Assembly (NCBI GenBank): GCA_003151595.1 | Contig: PLXW01000085.1 | Span: forward strand, 1 to 20,866 | Length of the DNA stretch: 20,866 nucleotides | Direction: 5' to 3' | Source: Myxococcales bacterium | Lineage (GTDB): Bacteria > Myxococcota > Polyangia > Polyangiales > Polyangiaceae | Shown: positions 1 to 7,109 of the stretch, piece after piece | Numbering within the stretch: the first letter of the stretch is position 1 | How the letters are laid out: each line of letters begins with the position of its first letter | Made by a program: the position numbers and the translations under genes | The notes under the pieces: generated by a model | The model's input: the letters and a program-made list of their open reading frames with translations, nothing else | Told to the model about the DNA's origin: nothing | Database searches by the model: none

Positions 1-75
1 GTTACACGGAATTTCGGACACCTCCAAGTCGCGGGCGCGATTTGCACGATCGCCGGAGCGCCGCAAGCATGCAGC

Positions 76-2976
76 TCACCCTCGCCTTCGCCTCCGCCGC
101 CTCCGCGCGATGATCCCAACCCCGATCACCCCCGCCGCGATCAACCCCCCGTCCCCGCCACGCTCCGTCCCCGCCCTGCAGGCACACCCCGCGCTCCCCG
201 CCCCCGCATCTCCACCCGCCGACGCGTTTCCGCCCGCCCCCGTCGCCGCGTCCACATCTTCATCGATCCCCCCATCCTCCGCGACCACCAGCCCGGCGTC
301 CCCTTCTGCCCCCACGCCCACCGTGAGCGGCGGCACTCCCCCGTCGATCTCATTCGCCCCGCACGCCACCGCCGCTCCCGCGTCGCTCCACAGAAGCGAC
401 TTCGTCGGCTCTCCAACCGTCACGAGCGCGACCGAGTACGTGTCGTACTGATCGAAGGCCGTGACGAGGACATACCCAGGGTTGCCGGTTCCCGCCGTGA
501 ACACACCTGTCTTCGCGTCGATCGAAGAACGGTTGTTCCCACTGAAGTCATACGTGGTGTCTCGATTGGGATCGATGACCCACCGCACCGGCGCGCGCCC
601 TCCCACCACGACGAACCTACCCACACCGCCAGGCACGAACGCCGCCGTCGACGGCGAGACACAGAAGCCGCTCGCCGCGAACGTGAGCCGCGTCTTCGCG
701 GACGTCGATGCCAGGTGGTGTTCGTCACCGCCGTACGTCGCGACGACATCGACCGGCCGCACCGCCGTGCCTTGCGCGATTCCCGCAGGCACGAGGACCG
801 ACGCCTCCACGGTTCCGCCAGTGGTCAGACCGTTCGTGATCGCTTTGGTCGCGAGCGTCCACGAGAGATCGGGATACCCATCGGCTCCGTACGACTGGAA
901 CGAGAAGGTGACCGAGCCCGCCAGCGCGTGCGCATTGGTCCCCGTCACGCCGACCGTCGCCGTGAGCGTGACCGGTGTGCCCTCCGAGAGCGCCGTGGGC
1001 GTCGCCACGACCGCGGTCGTCGTCGGCGTCAGCGCGGCCCAGGCGCGCACCAGGTTGTACGCATCGATCGATCCGAGCCCCGTCGCGCAGTCGTACCCGG
1101 TGGTCGCCGCGTAGCCGTAGCGATTCACGCCGGGACAACCGATGTCTTCGTCGCTCGCGCAGAGCATCTCGTTGTTCCCCGAGGTGATGTCGTGGAAGGC
1201 GGACGGCGTCGTGCGCGCGAGCGTGTAGAGCATCGGGTTGATGTTGCCGAGGCGCCCGCCGGTCGCTTGATTGAGAAGGGCGACGACCCCGGCGAACGAG
1301 GGCGCCGACGCCGACGTCCCCGCGAGGCCGAAGACCGACGGAAAGCCGCCGGTGTGGAGGCACTCATAGCCGCCGAGATGGTCCACGATCGAACACTCGA
1401 TCCAGTACGGGTTGTTGTCGCCGATCGAGCCTGCCGTGAGCGCGATGTCGGGGACCTGGCGCATGGCCGAGGGGGTCACGTTCGTCGGGAGCGTGCCGAC
1501 GCTCGTGCAGGTCGGAATGAGGCTTTGGTACGCAGGCCGCGCGTAGATGTTGCTGATCCCTCCGCCACCGGCGACGAACACGTTGTTGGCGCGCTCCAGC
1601 CAGACCACTTCGTCCGCGCCGTATCCGGTCACGATGCCGTCGGCGCCGTACGTGAGCGATCCGCTCGGGAACTCCGTCCCGCCGACGGCCGTGACGCCCG
1701 GGAAGTTCGCGGGCGAGCCCGTCCACAAACCGGACGCACCGGAGTACCCGATGTACTCGCTGCACTCGGCCGCACCCCAGTCGCCCGATGCGGCGAGGAA
1801 CGTGATGCCGAGCAGGTTCGCGGCCGAGCCGAAGACGTCCCACACGTCTTGCTCCGAGGCCGGGTAGAGCGCTTCGCACTCGAGGAAGCTCTCGCTGAGG
1901 ACCGAGTCGATGTTCTGCTCGATCGCGTAGAGCGCGGAGGCGTTGGGGTCGCCGTCGTCGTCGACGCCGGTGTTGAAGTAGTCGACGTGAGCGCCCGGCG
2001 CGATGCCGTTGGACCACTCCACGTCGAGCACGGCTTCCATTCCTCCGGGGCCCCAATCGGCGACGCCCGTGTTGGGCGCGATGATGGGGGTGAAGTCCTT
2101 CTGCGCGAGGCCGAACGTCGCGCGGAAGGCGTCGATGTCGCTCTGCGCGATCTCCTGGATGCCCACGATCGCGATGTTGACGCCCGTTCCGTCGAGCGGC
2201 GTCCCGTTCACGCCGGTCGCGTAGAGCTTGTCGACGTCGTAGATCGCCGCCCAGTCCTTCGGACCGAGACCCCGCTCGAGGCCTCCGTCGATCACCTGAC
2301 GCGACTCGCCCTTTCGGAGCATCGAGCGCGGGTGGAAGTCGTGCGTGTGGTGGATCGCGAGCACGACGTCGGCGAGCTCCGCGGGGATCGAAGGCGCGGT
2401 GCTCATCGCGTAGTGCGTCGCGCCGGCGACGCGGTACTGGCGCATCTCGGCGTGGAACGCGGTCTGGAGATCGGCCACGCGCCCGGAGAACGTGACCCGC
2501 GCACCGAGCGGCGACGCCTCGTGCACCGTGAGCCCCTGCTTCGCGAGCCAATCGCTCGTGCGCGCCAGATCACCGGCGCGCGCGCCGAAGCGAGCGGCGT
2601 ACTGCGCGGTGGTGAGCCACTGGTGGTAGCTGGGCGAGGTCGGATCCGTGAGCGCGTCGCGCAGCGCGTTTCGATCGCTCAACTGCTCCGGCGTCGGCTT
2701 GAACACGACCGACAGGTTCGCGATGCGCTTGTTCGGATCGAGCGGCCCCACGTCGTACTCGGAGCGCGCGAGCGGATGCGCGCCGCGCGCGATCGGCACG
2801 TACCCCGAGCCGGTAGTCGTCGCGGGCTTCGCGACCGCGCTCTCGCCGCTCCCCGCCGACGGTCTGGTCCCGCAGCCGCTCGCCTGCGCGAGCACGCCCA
2901 ATGCCGCGAGCGCTCCGAGCGCTCCGTACCAACCCGTGCGAGCCCTCGTTCCCCGAGACTTCCGTGGTGGCGACAT
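76..2976 (-). CDS. Secreted S53 family peptidase (sedolisin/kumamolisin type) with MYXO-CTERM-like tail
   Basis: Serine-carboxyl endopeptidase, predicted 966 aa and exported. After a signal region (about 15-35) comes a pro-kumamolisin activation domain (about 65-215) and the catalytic domain (about 240-680). The S53 residues are visible: E314 and D318 in an ExxxD motif, oxyanion D399 in SGDWG, and catalytic S555 in GTSAS. A DITSG segment and a later GYDCATGLGSID segment fit the family's calcium site. Two beta-rich domains follow: an Ig-like repeat (about 690-790) and an unassigned one (about 795-880). An Asp/Ala/Gly-rich linker leads to C931-A-C933, a short hydrophobic helix (943-957) and eight arginines, the layout of MYXO-CTERM surface-sorting tails. 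I chose the start at 2976 because a GGAGG lies 7 bases upstream; a further in-frame start at 3003 lacks one. ASGC at 32-35 could also be a weak lipobox. Likely role: extracellular proteolysis by a predatory or saprophytic cell. Confidence 0.93.
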   Translation of the reverse strand: MSPPRKSRGTRARTGWYGALGALAALGVLAQASGCGTRPSAGSGESAVAKPATTTGSGYVPIARGAHPLARSEYDVGPLDPNKRIANLSVVFKPTPEQLSDRNALRDALTDPTSPSYHQWLTTAQYAARFGARAGDLARTSDWLAKQGLTVHEASPLGARVTFSGRVADLQTAFHAEMRQYRVAGATHYAMSTAPSIPAELADVVLAIHHTHDFHPRSMLRKGESRQVIDGGLERGLGPKDWAAIYDVDKLYATGVNGTPLDGTGVNIAIVGIQEIAQSDIDAFRATFGLAQKDFTPIIAPNTGVADWGPGGMEAVLDVEWSNGIAPGAHVDYFNTGVDDDGDPNASALYAIEQNIDSVLSESFLECEALYPASEQDVWDVFGSAANLLGITFLAASGDWGAAECSEYIGYSGASGLWTGSPANFPGVTAVGGTEFPSGSLTYGADGIVTGYGADEVVWLERANNVFVAGGGGISNIYARPAYQSLIPTCTSVGTLPTNVTPSAMRQVPDIALTAGSIGDNNPYWIECSIVDHLGGYECLHTGGFPSVFGLAGTSASAPSFAGVVALLNQATGGRLGNINPMLYTLARTTPSAFHDITSGNNEMLCASDEDIGCPGVNRYGYAATTGYDCATGLGSIDAYNLVRAWAALTPTTTAVVATPTALSEGTPVTLTATVGVTGTNAHALAGSVTFSFQSYGADGYPDLSWTLATKAITNGLTTGGTVEASVLVPAGIAQGTAVRPVDVVATYGGDEHHLASTSAKTRLTFAASGFCVSPSTAAFVPGGVGRFVVVGGRAPVRWVIDPNRDTTYDFSGNNRSSIDAKTGVFTAGTGNPGYVLVTAFDQYDTYSVALVTVGEPTKSLLWSDAGAAVACGANEIDGGVPPLTVGVGAEGDAGLVVAEDGGIDEDVDAATGAGGNASAGGDAGAGSAGCACRAGTERGGDGGLIAAGVIGVGIIARRRRRRRRG

Positions 2977-2983
2977 GCACGGG

Positions 2984-2988
2984 CCTCC
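2984..2988 (-). promoter_or_regulatory. Ribosome binding site of the S53 peptidase gene
   Basis: GGAGG on the minus strand, 7 bases before the ATG at 2976. It favours this start over the in-frame start nine codons further upstream. Confidence 0.6.
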
Positions 2989-3102
2989 GCCCGAACGAGT
3001 CACCGTAGCTGAGGCTGGTTCGCCAACAAGGAGATGGCGGCCGCGACGTGACCAAGGTTCTGTCGAAGGATGATGGCGATCAATCTGGGAACACAGCGCG
3101 CG

Positions 3103-3588
3103 TCAGTCGCCCGCTTCCCCGTCGATGCCAGCGTCGGCCCAGGCGTCACTCCCCGCGTCGTCCGGGGCGAGACAGACTGCTCCGCCATCGGCCTCTGCGC
3201 CTGGCTGGAACGTTCCCCCTTCCATCTGACACGCACACTCGGCGCTCATCGGCGCGCCGCAGTTGACGACTTCGCAGCACGGGTCGGGATTCGCATTGCA
3301 ACACTGGAAAGACGGATTCGGCGGCTCACAAATCGGCCCGCCGTCGACGGCCGCGCCGGGGTTCCACGTTCCTCCCTCCATCTGACACGAGCACGCGGCA
3401 GTCATCGCGGCGCCGCAGTTGACGACCTCGCAGCACGGATCCGGGTTGACGTTGCAGCACTCGCCCGTGGGAATGACGTTCGCGGCGTCGGTCGACGCGT
3501 CGCTCTGGCTCTGGACCTTGCTGCACGCCGCCACCGCCAGGCTCCCGCCGGCGAGGAGCATCTCTCGCAACCGTCGCTGCCAACTCAT
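3103..3588 (-). CDS. Cysteine-rich lipoprotein with two 8-cysteine repeats
   Basis: Predicted 161-aa lipoprotein of unknown function. An N-terminal basic/hydrophobic segment ends in a lipobox-like VAAC with C22 as the lipidated residue. After a short Ser/Asp/Ala linker there are two copies of one module, residues 44-87 and 96-139, at a 52-residue period. Each has eight cysteines in the same pattern: CC, x6, CC, x4, C, x7, C, x, C, x18, C. Shared landmarks are NPDPCCEVVNCGA and CQMEGGT. Even cysteine numbers per module suggest small disulfide-locked folds outside the cytoplasm. The tail is acidic and Ala/Asp-rich. A GAGG lies 7 bases before the ATG. The gene starts 12 bases after the stop of the small membrane-protein gene, so the two are probably co-transcribed. 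I do not recognise a named family. Confidence 0.8.
   Translation of the reverse strand: MSWQRRLREMLLAGGSLAVAACSKVQSQSDASTDAANVIPTGECCNVNPDPCCEVVNCGAAMTAACSCQMEGGTWNPGAAVDGGPICEPPNPSFQCCNANPDPCCEVVNCGAPMSAECACQMEGGTFQPGAEADGGAVCLAPDDAGSDAWADAGIDGEAGD
3172..3303 (-). repeat. Second copy of internal 156-bp-period repeat
   Basis: DNA encoding residues 96-139 of the cysteine-rich lipoprotein. It is visibly similar to 3328-3459 at nucleotide level, for example a shared gcagttgacgac run followed by tcgcagcacgg, which indicates an internal tandem duplication. Confidence 0.75.
3328..3459 (-). repeat. First copy of internal 156-bp-period repeat
   Basis: DNA encoding residues 44-87 of the cysteine-rich lipoprotein, the partner of the copy at 3172-3303. 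Cysteine positions are conserved one for one between the two copies. Confidence 0.75.
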
Positions 3589-3600
3589 GCTGTTGCCTCG

Positions 3601-3828
3601 CTACTTCGCGTGCGCCTGCGCCTGCGCGCACAACCCGCCAAGACACGCATCCTCGTCCGCGATCACCACCGCCTGCTCCGACTTCGGCTCGATGAACTTC
3701 GTGAGCGCCTGCCCGCCGACACGCCACACGAGGAGCAGCACGATTCCGCCGCACGCCGTCATGATCGTCAGCTCGAGCACGCGAGGCTTGGTCTGATGCC
3801 GACCGAGGCGCGGCGACGGCGCGTTCAT
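3601..3828 (-). CDS. Small single-span membrane protein, unknown function
   Basis: Predicted 75 aa. A basic N-terminus (residues 1-17) precedes one transmembrane helix (about 19-36). A short soluble tail contains two cysteines (C62, C67) and ends in an Ala/Gln/His/Lys stretch. By the positive-inside rule the N-terminus should be cytoplasmic and the cysteine-bearing tail periplasmic. The reading frame stays open further upstream, but that part lacks typical coding composition and would overlap the divergent receptor-like gene, so I start at the ATG at 3828; its ribosome site is weak. The gene is followed 12 bases later by the cysteine-rich lipoprotein, so the two may act together. I do not recognise the family. 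Confidence 0.55.
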   Translation of the reverse strand: MNAPSPRLGRHQTKPRVLELTIMTACGGIVLLLVWRVGGQALTKFIEPKSEQAVVIADEDACLGGLCAQAQAHAK

Positions 3829-3958
3829 TCTTTCGGCATACCCCCCGTTTCGACCCCGCGCAATCCGCCGCACGAGGCAAACGAGCGGAGGGCGCGCGGC
3901 CCGCGTCCGCGTTACAACCGGGAGCGGAACGAGCCAGCGAACCAGGGAGGGCGGCACG

Positions 3959-4618
3959 ATGGACAAGGGACTCGGGAATCGGATGGTGATGGGCGTCGCG
4001 ATCATGTCGTTCTTGATCGTGGCGGTCGCCGTCTCGGGGCGGCTCGGGCTGCGGCACGTCGTGGACACGACGCAGGACATCCTGGTGCGCGACGCGCACG
4101 TCTCCGAAGAGGCGCTCCAGGCAAGGGCGGCGACGCTGCTCCTGCGTCGCTACGAGAAGGACTACTTCCTGAACATCGGCGCGCCGGACAAGCAGGCCGA
4201 CTACCTGGAGAAGTGGAATGGCGCACGCGATGCGCTCCTCGGTCGGCTCGACGCGCTCGACCGGCTCGTCTCCTCCGAAGACGACCACGCGACGCTCAAG
4301 ACGATGCGCGCCGACCTGATGACCTACCTCGCGGGCTTCGACAAGGTCGCCGCCGACGTGCGGAGCGGCACGCTCGCCACGCCGCAGGCCGCGAACGGCG
4401 CGCTCACGGCTTACAAGGACGCGATCCGTCGCCTCGACGCGACGAGCGAAGCCATCGGCGGCGCGAGCGACATCAAGATGGGGAAGCGGATCGCGCTCCT
4501 CGGAGAGGACGCTTCGCGCACGAACGACGAGATGAGCGTGATCGCGCTGCTGGCGATCGCGGTCGCCGCGATGATCGGCGTGCGCGCGCGCGGCGTGATG
4601 AAGGAAGCGGCGGCGTAG
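3959..4618 (+). CDS. Sensor-only protein related to methyl-accepting chemotaxis receptors, no signalling domain
   Basis: Predicted 219 aa. TM1 (about 9-27) is followed by an all-helical extracytoplasmic region (about 30-190) and TM2 (about 192-208), then only 11 cytoplasmic residues. The segment RRYEKDYFLN at 63-72 is the hallmark seen just after TM1 in four-helix-bundle and HBM-type chemoreceptor sensor domains. Those receptors normally continue from TM2 into a HAMP domain and a long methyl-accepting coiled coil; here a stop codon follows almost at once. No HAMP-like sequence is readable downstream, where the next gene runs in on the other strand. GGGAGG lies 8 bases before the ATG. It could be a stand-alone ligand-binding or dominant-negative partner of a full receptor, or a truncated relic. 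The codon usage looks intact. Confidence 0.75.
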   Translation: MDKGLGNRMVMGVAIMSFLIVAVAVSGRLGLRHVVDTTQDILVRDAHVSEEALQARAATLLLRRYEKDYFLNIGAPDKQADYLEKWNGARDALLGRLDALDRLVSSEDDHATLKTMRADLMTYLAGFDKVAADVRSGTLATPQAANGALTAYKDAIRRLDATSEAIGGASDIKMGKRIALLGEDASRTNDEMSVIALLAIAVAAMIGVRARGVMKEAAA

Positions 4619-4631
4619 CGCGCCTACGGTC

Positions 4632-5540
4632 TCACTCGCGCCAGCGCTTCTCCACGTCCTGCCAGAACCGAAGCCGGTCGCCGAGCGTCGTGCGATCGCG
4701 GATCTCTTGGGGGACGCGCGCGCTCGTCTGCGGCTCGTCGACGCGCTCGAACAGACCCGTGAGCTGCAGGACGCACGTACCGGCGACGCTCGCCATCTGC
4801 TTGGCCGATCGCAGACTCAAGAGATCCTTCCCGTCGATCGTGGCGAGCACGCTGGCGATGTCCGAGATGGGGAGAAAACAGATCGACGGTCCCTCGGTGT
4901 AGCAGCGCGGGTGCGAGTCGAAGGCGAACGTGGTGACAGCGTCGCACGTCATCGAGCTCACCTTGGGGAGCTCGGGGACGAGCGCCGTCTGGAGGCAGTG
5001 GAGGACCGCGTCGCGCCACACGATCCCTTGCGGCGTGAACGTCGTCTCCACGTCGTAGCGCGAGCAATACTTCTCGCCGTACCCGAGCGCGTAACCGGAA
5101 GCGCCGCACGCGTCGTCCGCTTCGAGGCACGCCGAGTAGAACGCGCACGTGCGCTCGACCGGAGCGTCGCAGCTCGCCGCCGTCGGATAGATGGGGCCGT
5201 TCGCAACGCACGGCGTGTCGCGCGTGAGGAGCTGGAAGCACCCCGCGGCCTTGTTCGCGCAGGCCGGGTGCGCGTGCGATGCGACGAGCGTAGCGACGCA
5301 CGCCTTCCCCGCGGCCTCGGCGGCGGTGGCGTCGCACCACTGATTCGTCCACGTGGACCTGCACGCCTCGCGAACGTCGTCTTCGACCGGCAGGAGATAC
5401 GTGGTCGTGGCGCTCAACGCCTCTGACGACGAGACGGCCGACTCCGACGTGACCGCCGAACAGGCTGCGACCGGGAGCGCGAGAAGGAAGAGCGAGGCGA
5501 AACGAGCGGCGGGCGGCGACACGCGCAGTGGGAGTTTCAT
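4632..5540 (-). CDS. Stanniocalcin-like cysteine-rich lipoprotein
   Basis: Predicted 302-aa lipoprotein. The signal peptide ends in a PVAAC lipobox with C27 lipidated. Sixteen further cysteines follow. Those at 124, 132, 138, 145, 159, 182, 199, 213, 221 and 256 match in order the ten cysteines forming the internal disulfides of vertebrate stanniocalcin-1. Interval lengths are 7, 5, 6, 13, 22, 16, 13, 7 and 34 here, against 8, 4, 5, 8, 23, 15, 13, 6 and 34 in human STC1 as I recall it. Local matches include CAFYSACLE against CGAFACLE, F-x-x-QG midway between two cysteines, and CY before the ninth. If homologous, the disulfides would be 124-138, 132-159, 145-199, 182-213 and 221-256. An N-terminal extension with six cysteines (60-111) has no counterpart. 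The start is ATG at 5540 with a poor ribosome site. It converges on the receptor-like gene 13 bases away. Lipoprotein call firm; family assignment is inference. Confidence 0.75.
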   Translation of the reverse strand: MKLPLRVSPPAARFASLFLLALPVAACSAVTSESAVSSSEALSATTTYLLPVEDDVREACRSTWTNQWCDATAAEAAGKACVATLVASHAHPACANKAAGCFQLLTRDTPCVANGPIYPTAASCDAPVERTCAFYSACLEADDACGASGYALGYGEKYCSRYDVETTFTPQGIVWRDAVLHCLQTALVPELPKVSSMTCDAVTTFAFDSHPRCYTEGPSICFLPISDIASVLATIDGKDLLSLRSAKQMASVAGTCVLQLTGLFERVDEPQTSARVPQEIRDRTTLGDRLRFWQDVEKRWRE

Positions 5541-5726
5541 GGGGCCGCGTGTAATGACGCATCGCAACGCGACGTGCAACGCGAAGCGTCGTTCGCTCCT
5601 CCCTACCCCCGCGTCGGATCCCTTCTCGTTCTCATTCACCACCGGCGCGGCCACTGACCACCTAGGTGACCAGGCGAGCGACCGCATCGATGACACACTC
5701 ATCCACGGGCGCCCTGTCTTCGAAGC

Positions 5727-6172
5727 GTGAAGTCGAGCTGCGACTCGAAGAACGACTGCACCACCTCGTGTGGAACCGGTTGCACGACGAGCTGCGCTGG
5801 CCAATCGACGTGCGCCAGCACCTGCATCTCGAACTGCACCAGCACCGGCGACGGCAAGAGCAGCTGCAGCATCTCGACCGGCACCAACAGCACCGTCACG
5901 TGCGGTGGAGGCAGCACGTGCAACGCCGAGGTCGATACCGGGTCGACCGTCTCGTGCACCGGCAACAGCAGCTGCTGTCGTCGCTTGCCCGAAGGGTGGC
6001 TGCACCACCGACTGGAGCGCCGACTGCACGATCGTCTGCGGCGGTTTGGTGGCCTGCACCGTCGGTTGCAACGGTGGCGAGACGCAGCAGTGCGCTGCGG
6101 GTACGACATGCACGAACCCATGCAGCGGCAGTGTTCGACGCCGAGGCGCCGACGGACGCGGCCAGCGAGTAG
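5727..6172 (+). pseudogene. Frame-disrupted cysteine-rich secreted-type protein
   Basis: A Cys/Ser/Thr/Gly-rich protein is encoded in three successive frames. From the GTG at 5727 the frame reads cysteine-rich sequence up to about 5975 (TGNSSC). It then continues as ACPKGGCTTDWSADCTIVCG one frame over, up to about 6130 (CTNPCSGS). It plausibly ends in the third frame as VFDAEAPTDAASE with a stop at 6170-6172. Removing one base near 5975 and one near 6133 would restore a single open frame of about 147 codons. G/C-ending codons favour the joined reading at both points. No signal peptide can be read upstream in any frame, although such proteins are normally exported, so the 5' end may also be lost. 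Either a decayed gene or two single-base errors in the assembly. Similar CxxxC-rich repeats occur in many myxobacterial surface proteins. Confidence 0.6.
5965..5978. repeat. 14-bp perfect palindrome at the first frame break
   Basis: acagcagctgctgt equals its own reverse complement. It sits exactly where the cysteine-rich coding frame shifts by one base, so it may be the slippage or sequencing-error site. Confidence 0.7.
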
Positions 6173-6316
6173 TCACAAGAAGCGACCGCCGCCGCTGCGC
6201 GCCAATCTTGGTTCGCGGTGATCTTCCTTCGCGGTGATCCGTTTGTGTCGATCGATCCCACGATCCATGTGAATGTCCGCGGCGCCCTGGACATCGCAGC
6301 TTGGCGGGTGACTTCA

Positions 6317-7060
6317 ATGCAACGTTCCTTGTCGATCGCGCTCGCAGGCGCACTCCTCTCCGCGGTTTGCGCGGGGTGCAACGCAGGCGCGCAGGTGCAG
6401 TTGGTTTCGTCGGCGACGCCGTCTTCGGCCAACGTGCAGCGCGAGGCGCCTCGCGTCGTCAGCGCGGTCGAGCCCTCGCCCCGCGCGCTCGCGATCCTGG
6501 CGCAGGCCGATCGCTCGGCTGACGATCGCGCGCTCGATGCTTCGCATCAGACCGCCGCTCTGCTCACGTACATCGACGTCGCCGAGGGGATGAACGTCGC
6601 CCAGCTCGCGTCAGGCGGCGGCTACGTCACCGAGCTCCTCGCGCGGAGCGTCGGGCACCAGGGACGCGTGTTCGCGGAGAACCCGCCTGCGCTACTCGCG
6701 AAGCACGGGCTCGAGAACGCTTGGAAAGACCGGCTCGCGCGTCCGGCGGGGGCGCGGATCGTGCGGCTCGACGACTCGCTCGACACGCCGCTCCCGATGC
6801 ACGGGCTCGACGTGGTCTACGTGAGCGACGAGCTGGGCGACCTCGCGGCTGACGGGGTGAAGCCGGGCGCGGGGGCGAGCGCAGCGTGGAACTCGCTGCG
6901 AAGCGGCGGGCGGCTGATCGTGGTCGAGCGCGCACAAGCGAGCGGCGCGCCGCGCGCGGAGAGCCTGAGCGCGATCGAGCGGTGCGGGTTCCGCCTGGCG
7001 AGCGAGGGGCGCTTCTTCAACGGCGGCGAGCGCGTGGCCGTCACGTTCGTGAAGCCGTAA
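6317..7060 (+). CDS. Exported methyltransferase-like lipoprotein (COG4798-like)
   Basis: Predicted 247 aa. A signal peptide with C21 as the likely lipidated residue (VCAGC, an atypical lipobox with Cys at -3) precedes a Rossmann-type methyltransferase fold. DDRALDAS at 69-76 and GMNVAQLASGGGYVTELLAR at 91-110 match the opening of the exported predicted methyltransferases of the COG4798 type. In those the nucleotide-binding motif usually reads V-x-D-L-x-x-G-G-G-Y; here Q96 replaces the acidic residue. The later Asn-Tyr-His-Asp segment of the family is also not evident, its place being taken by VYVSDELGD at 167-175. SAM binding is therefore doubtful. The ATG at 6317 is chosen because it places the signal peptide at the N-terminus; an upstream in-frame extension to 6218 does not look coding. 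The Shine-Dalgarno is weak. A small STAS-like gene follows 49 bases later. Confidence 0.75.
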   Translation: MQRSLSIALAGALLSAVCAGCNAGAQVQLVSSATPSSANVQREAPRVVSAVEPSPRALAILAQADRSADDRALDASHQTAALLTYIDVAEGMNVAQLASGGGYVTELLARSVGHQGRVFAENPPALLAKHGLENAWKDRLARPAGARIVRLDDSLDTPLPMHGLDVVYVSDELGDLAADGVKPGAGASAAWNSLRSGGRLIVVERAQASGAPRAESLSAIERCGFRLASEGRFFNGGERVAVTFVKP

Positions 7061-7109
7061 AGGGCGCGCTCACCCACGAACGAGACTCCGCGCGACGAAT
7101 CGCCGTACG

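Noticed and set aside
37..53. Hairpin gcgat...atcgc downstream of the S53 gene as a terminator
   Set aside because: Only a 5-bp stem with a 7-base loop and no T-tract; too weak to call.
715..3012. Long open frame antisense to the S53 peptidase
   Set aside because: Arg/Asp/Val-rich translation is the usual mirror of a G/C-ending-codon gene; no motif, and the opposite strand encodes a complete protease.
3172..3459. CRISPR or mobile-element explanation for the repeats near 3.2-3.5 kb
   Set aside because: There are only two copies, both in frame within one protein with conserved cysteines; this is an internal domain duplication.
5727..6172. Programmed ribosomal frameshifting in the cysteine-rich gene
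   Set aside because: No slippery heptamer is seen at either break, and two shifts of the same sign are better explained by decay or sequence error.
5541..6353. N-terminal extension of the stanniocalcin-like reading frame
   Set aside because: It would put the signal peptide in the middle of the protein and overlap the cysteine-rich sequence on the other strand.
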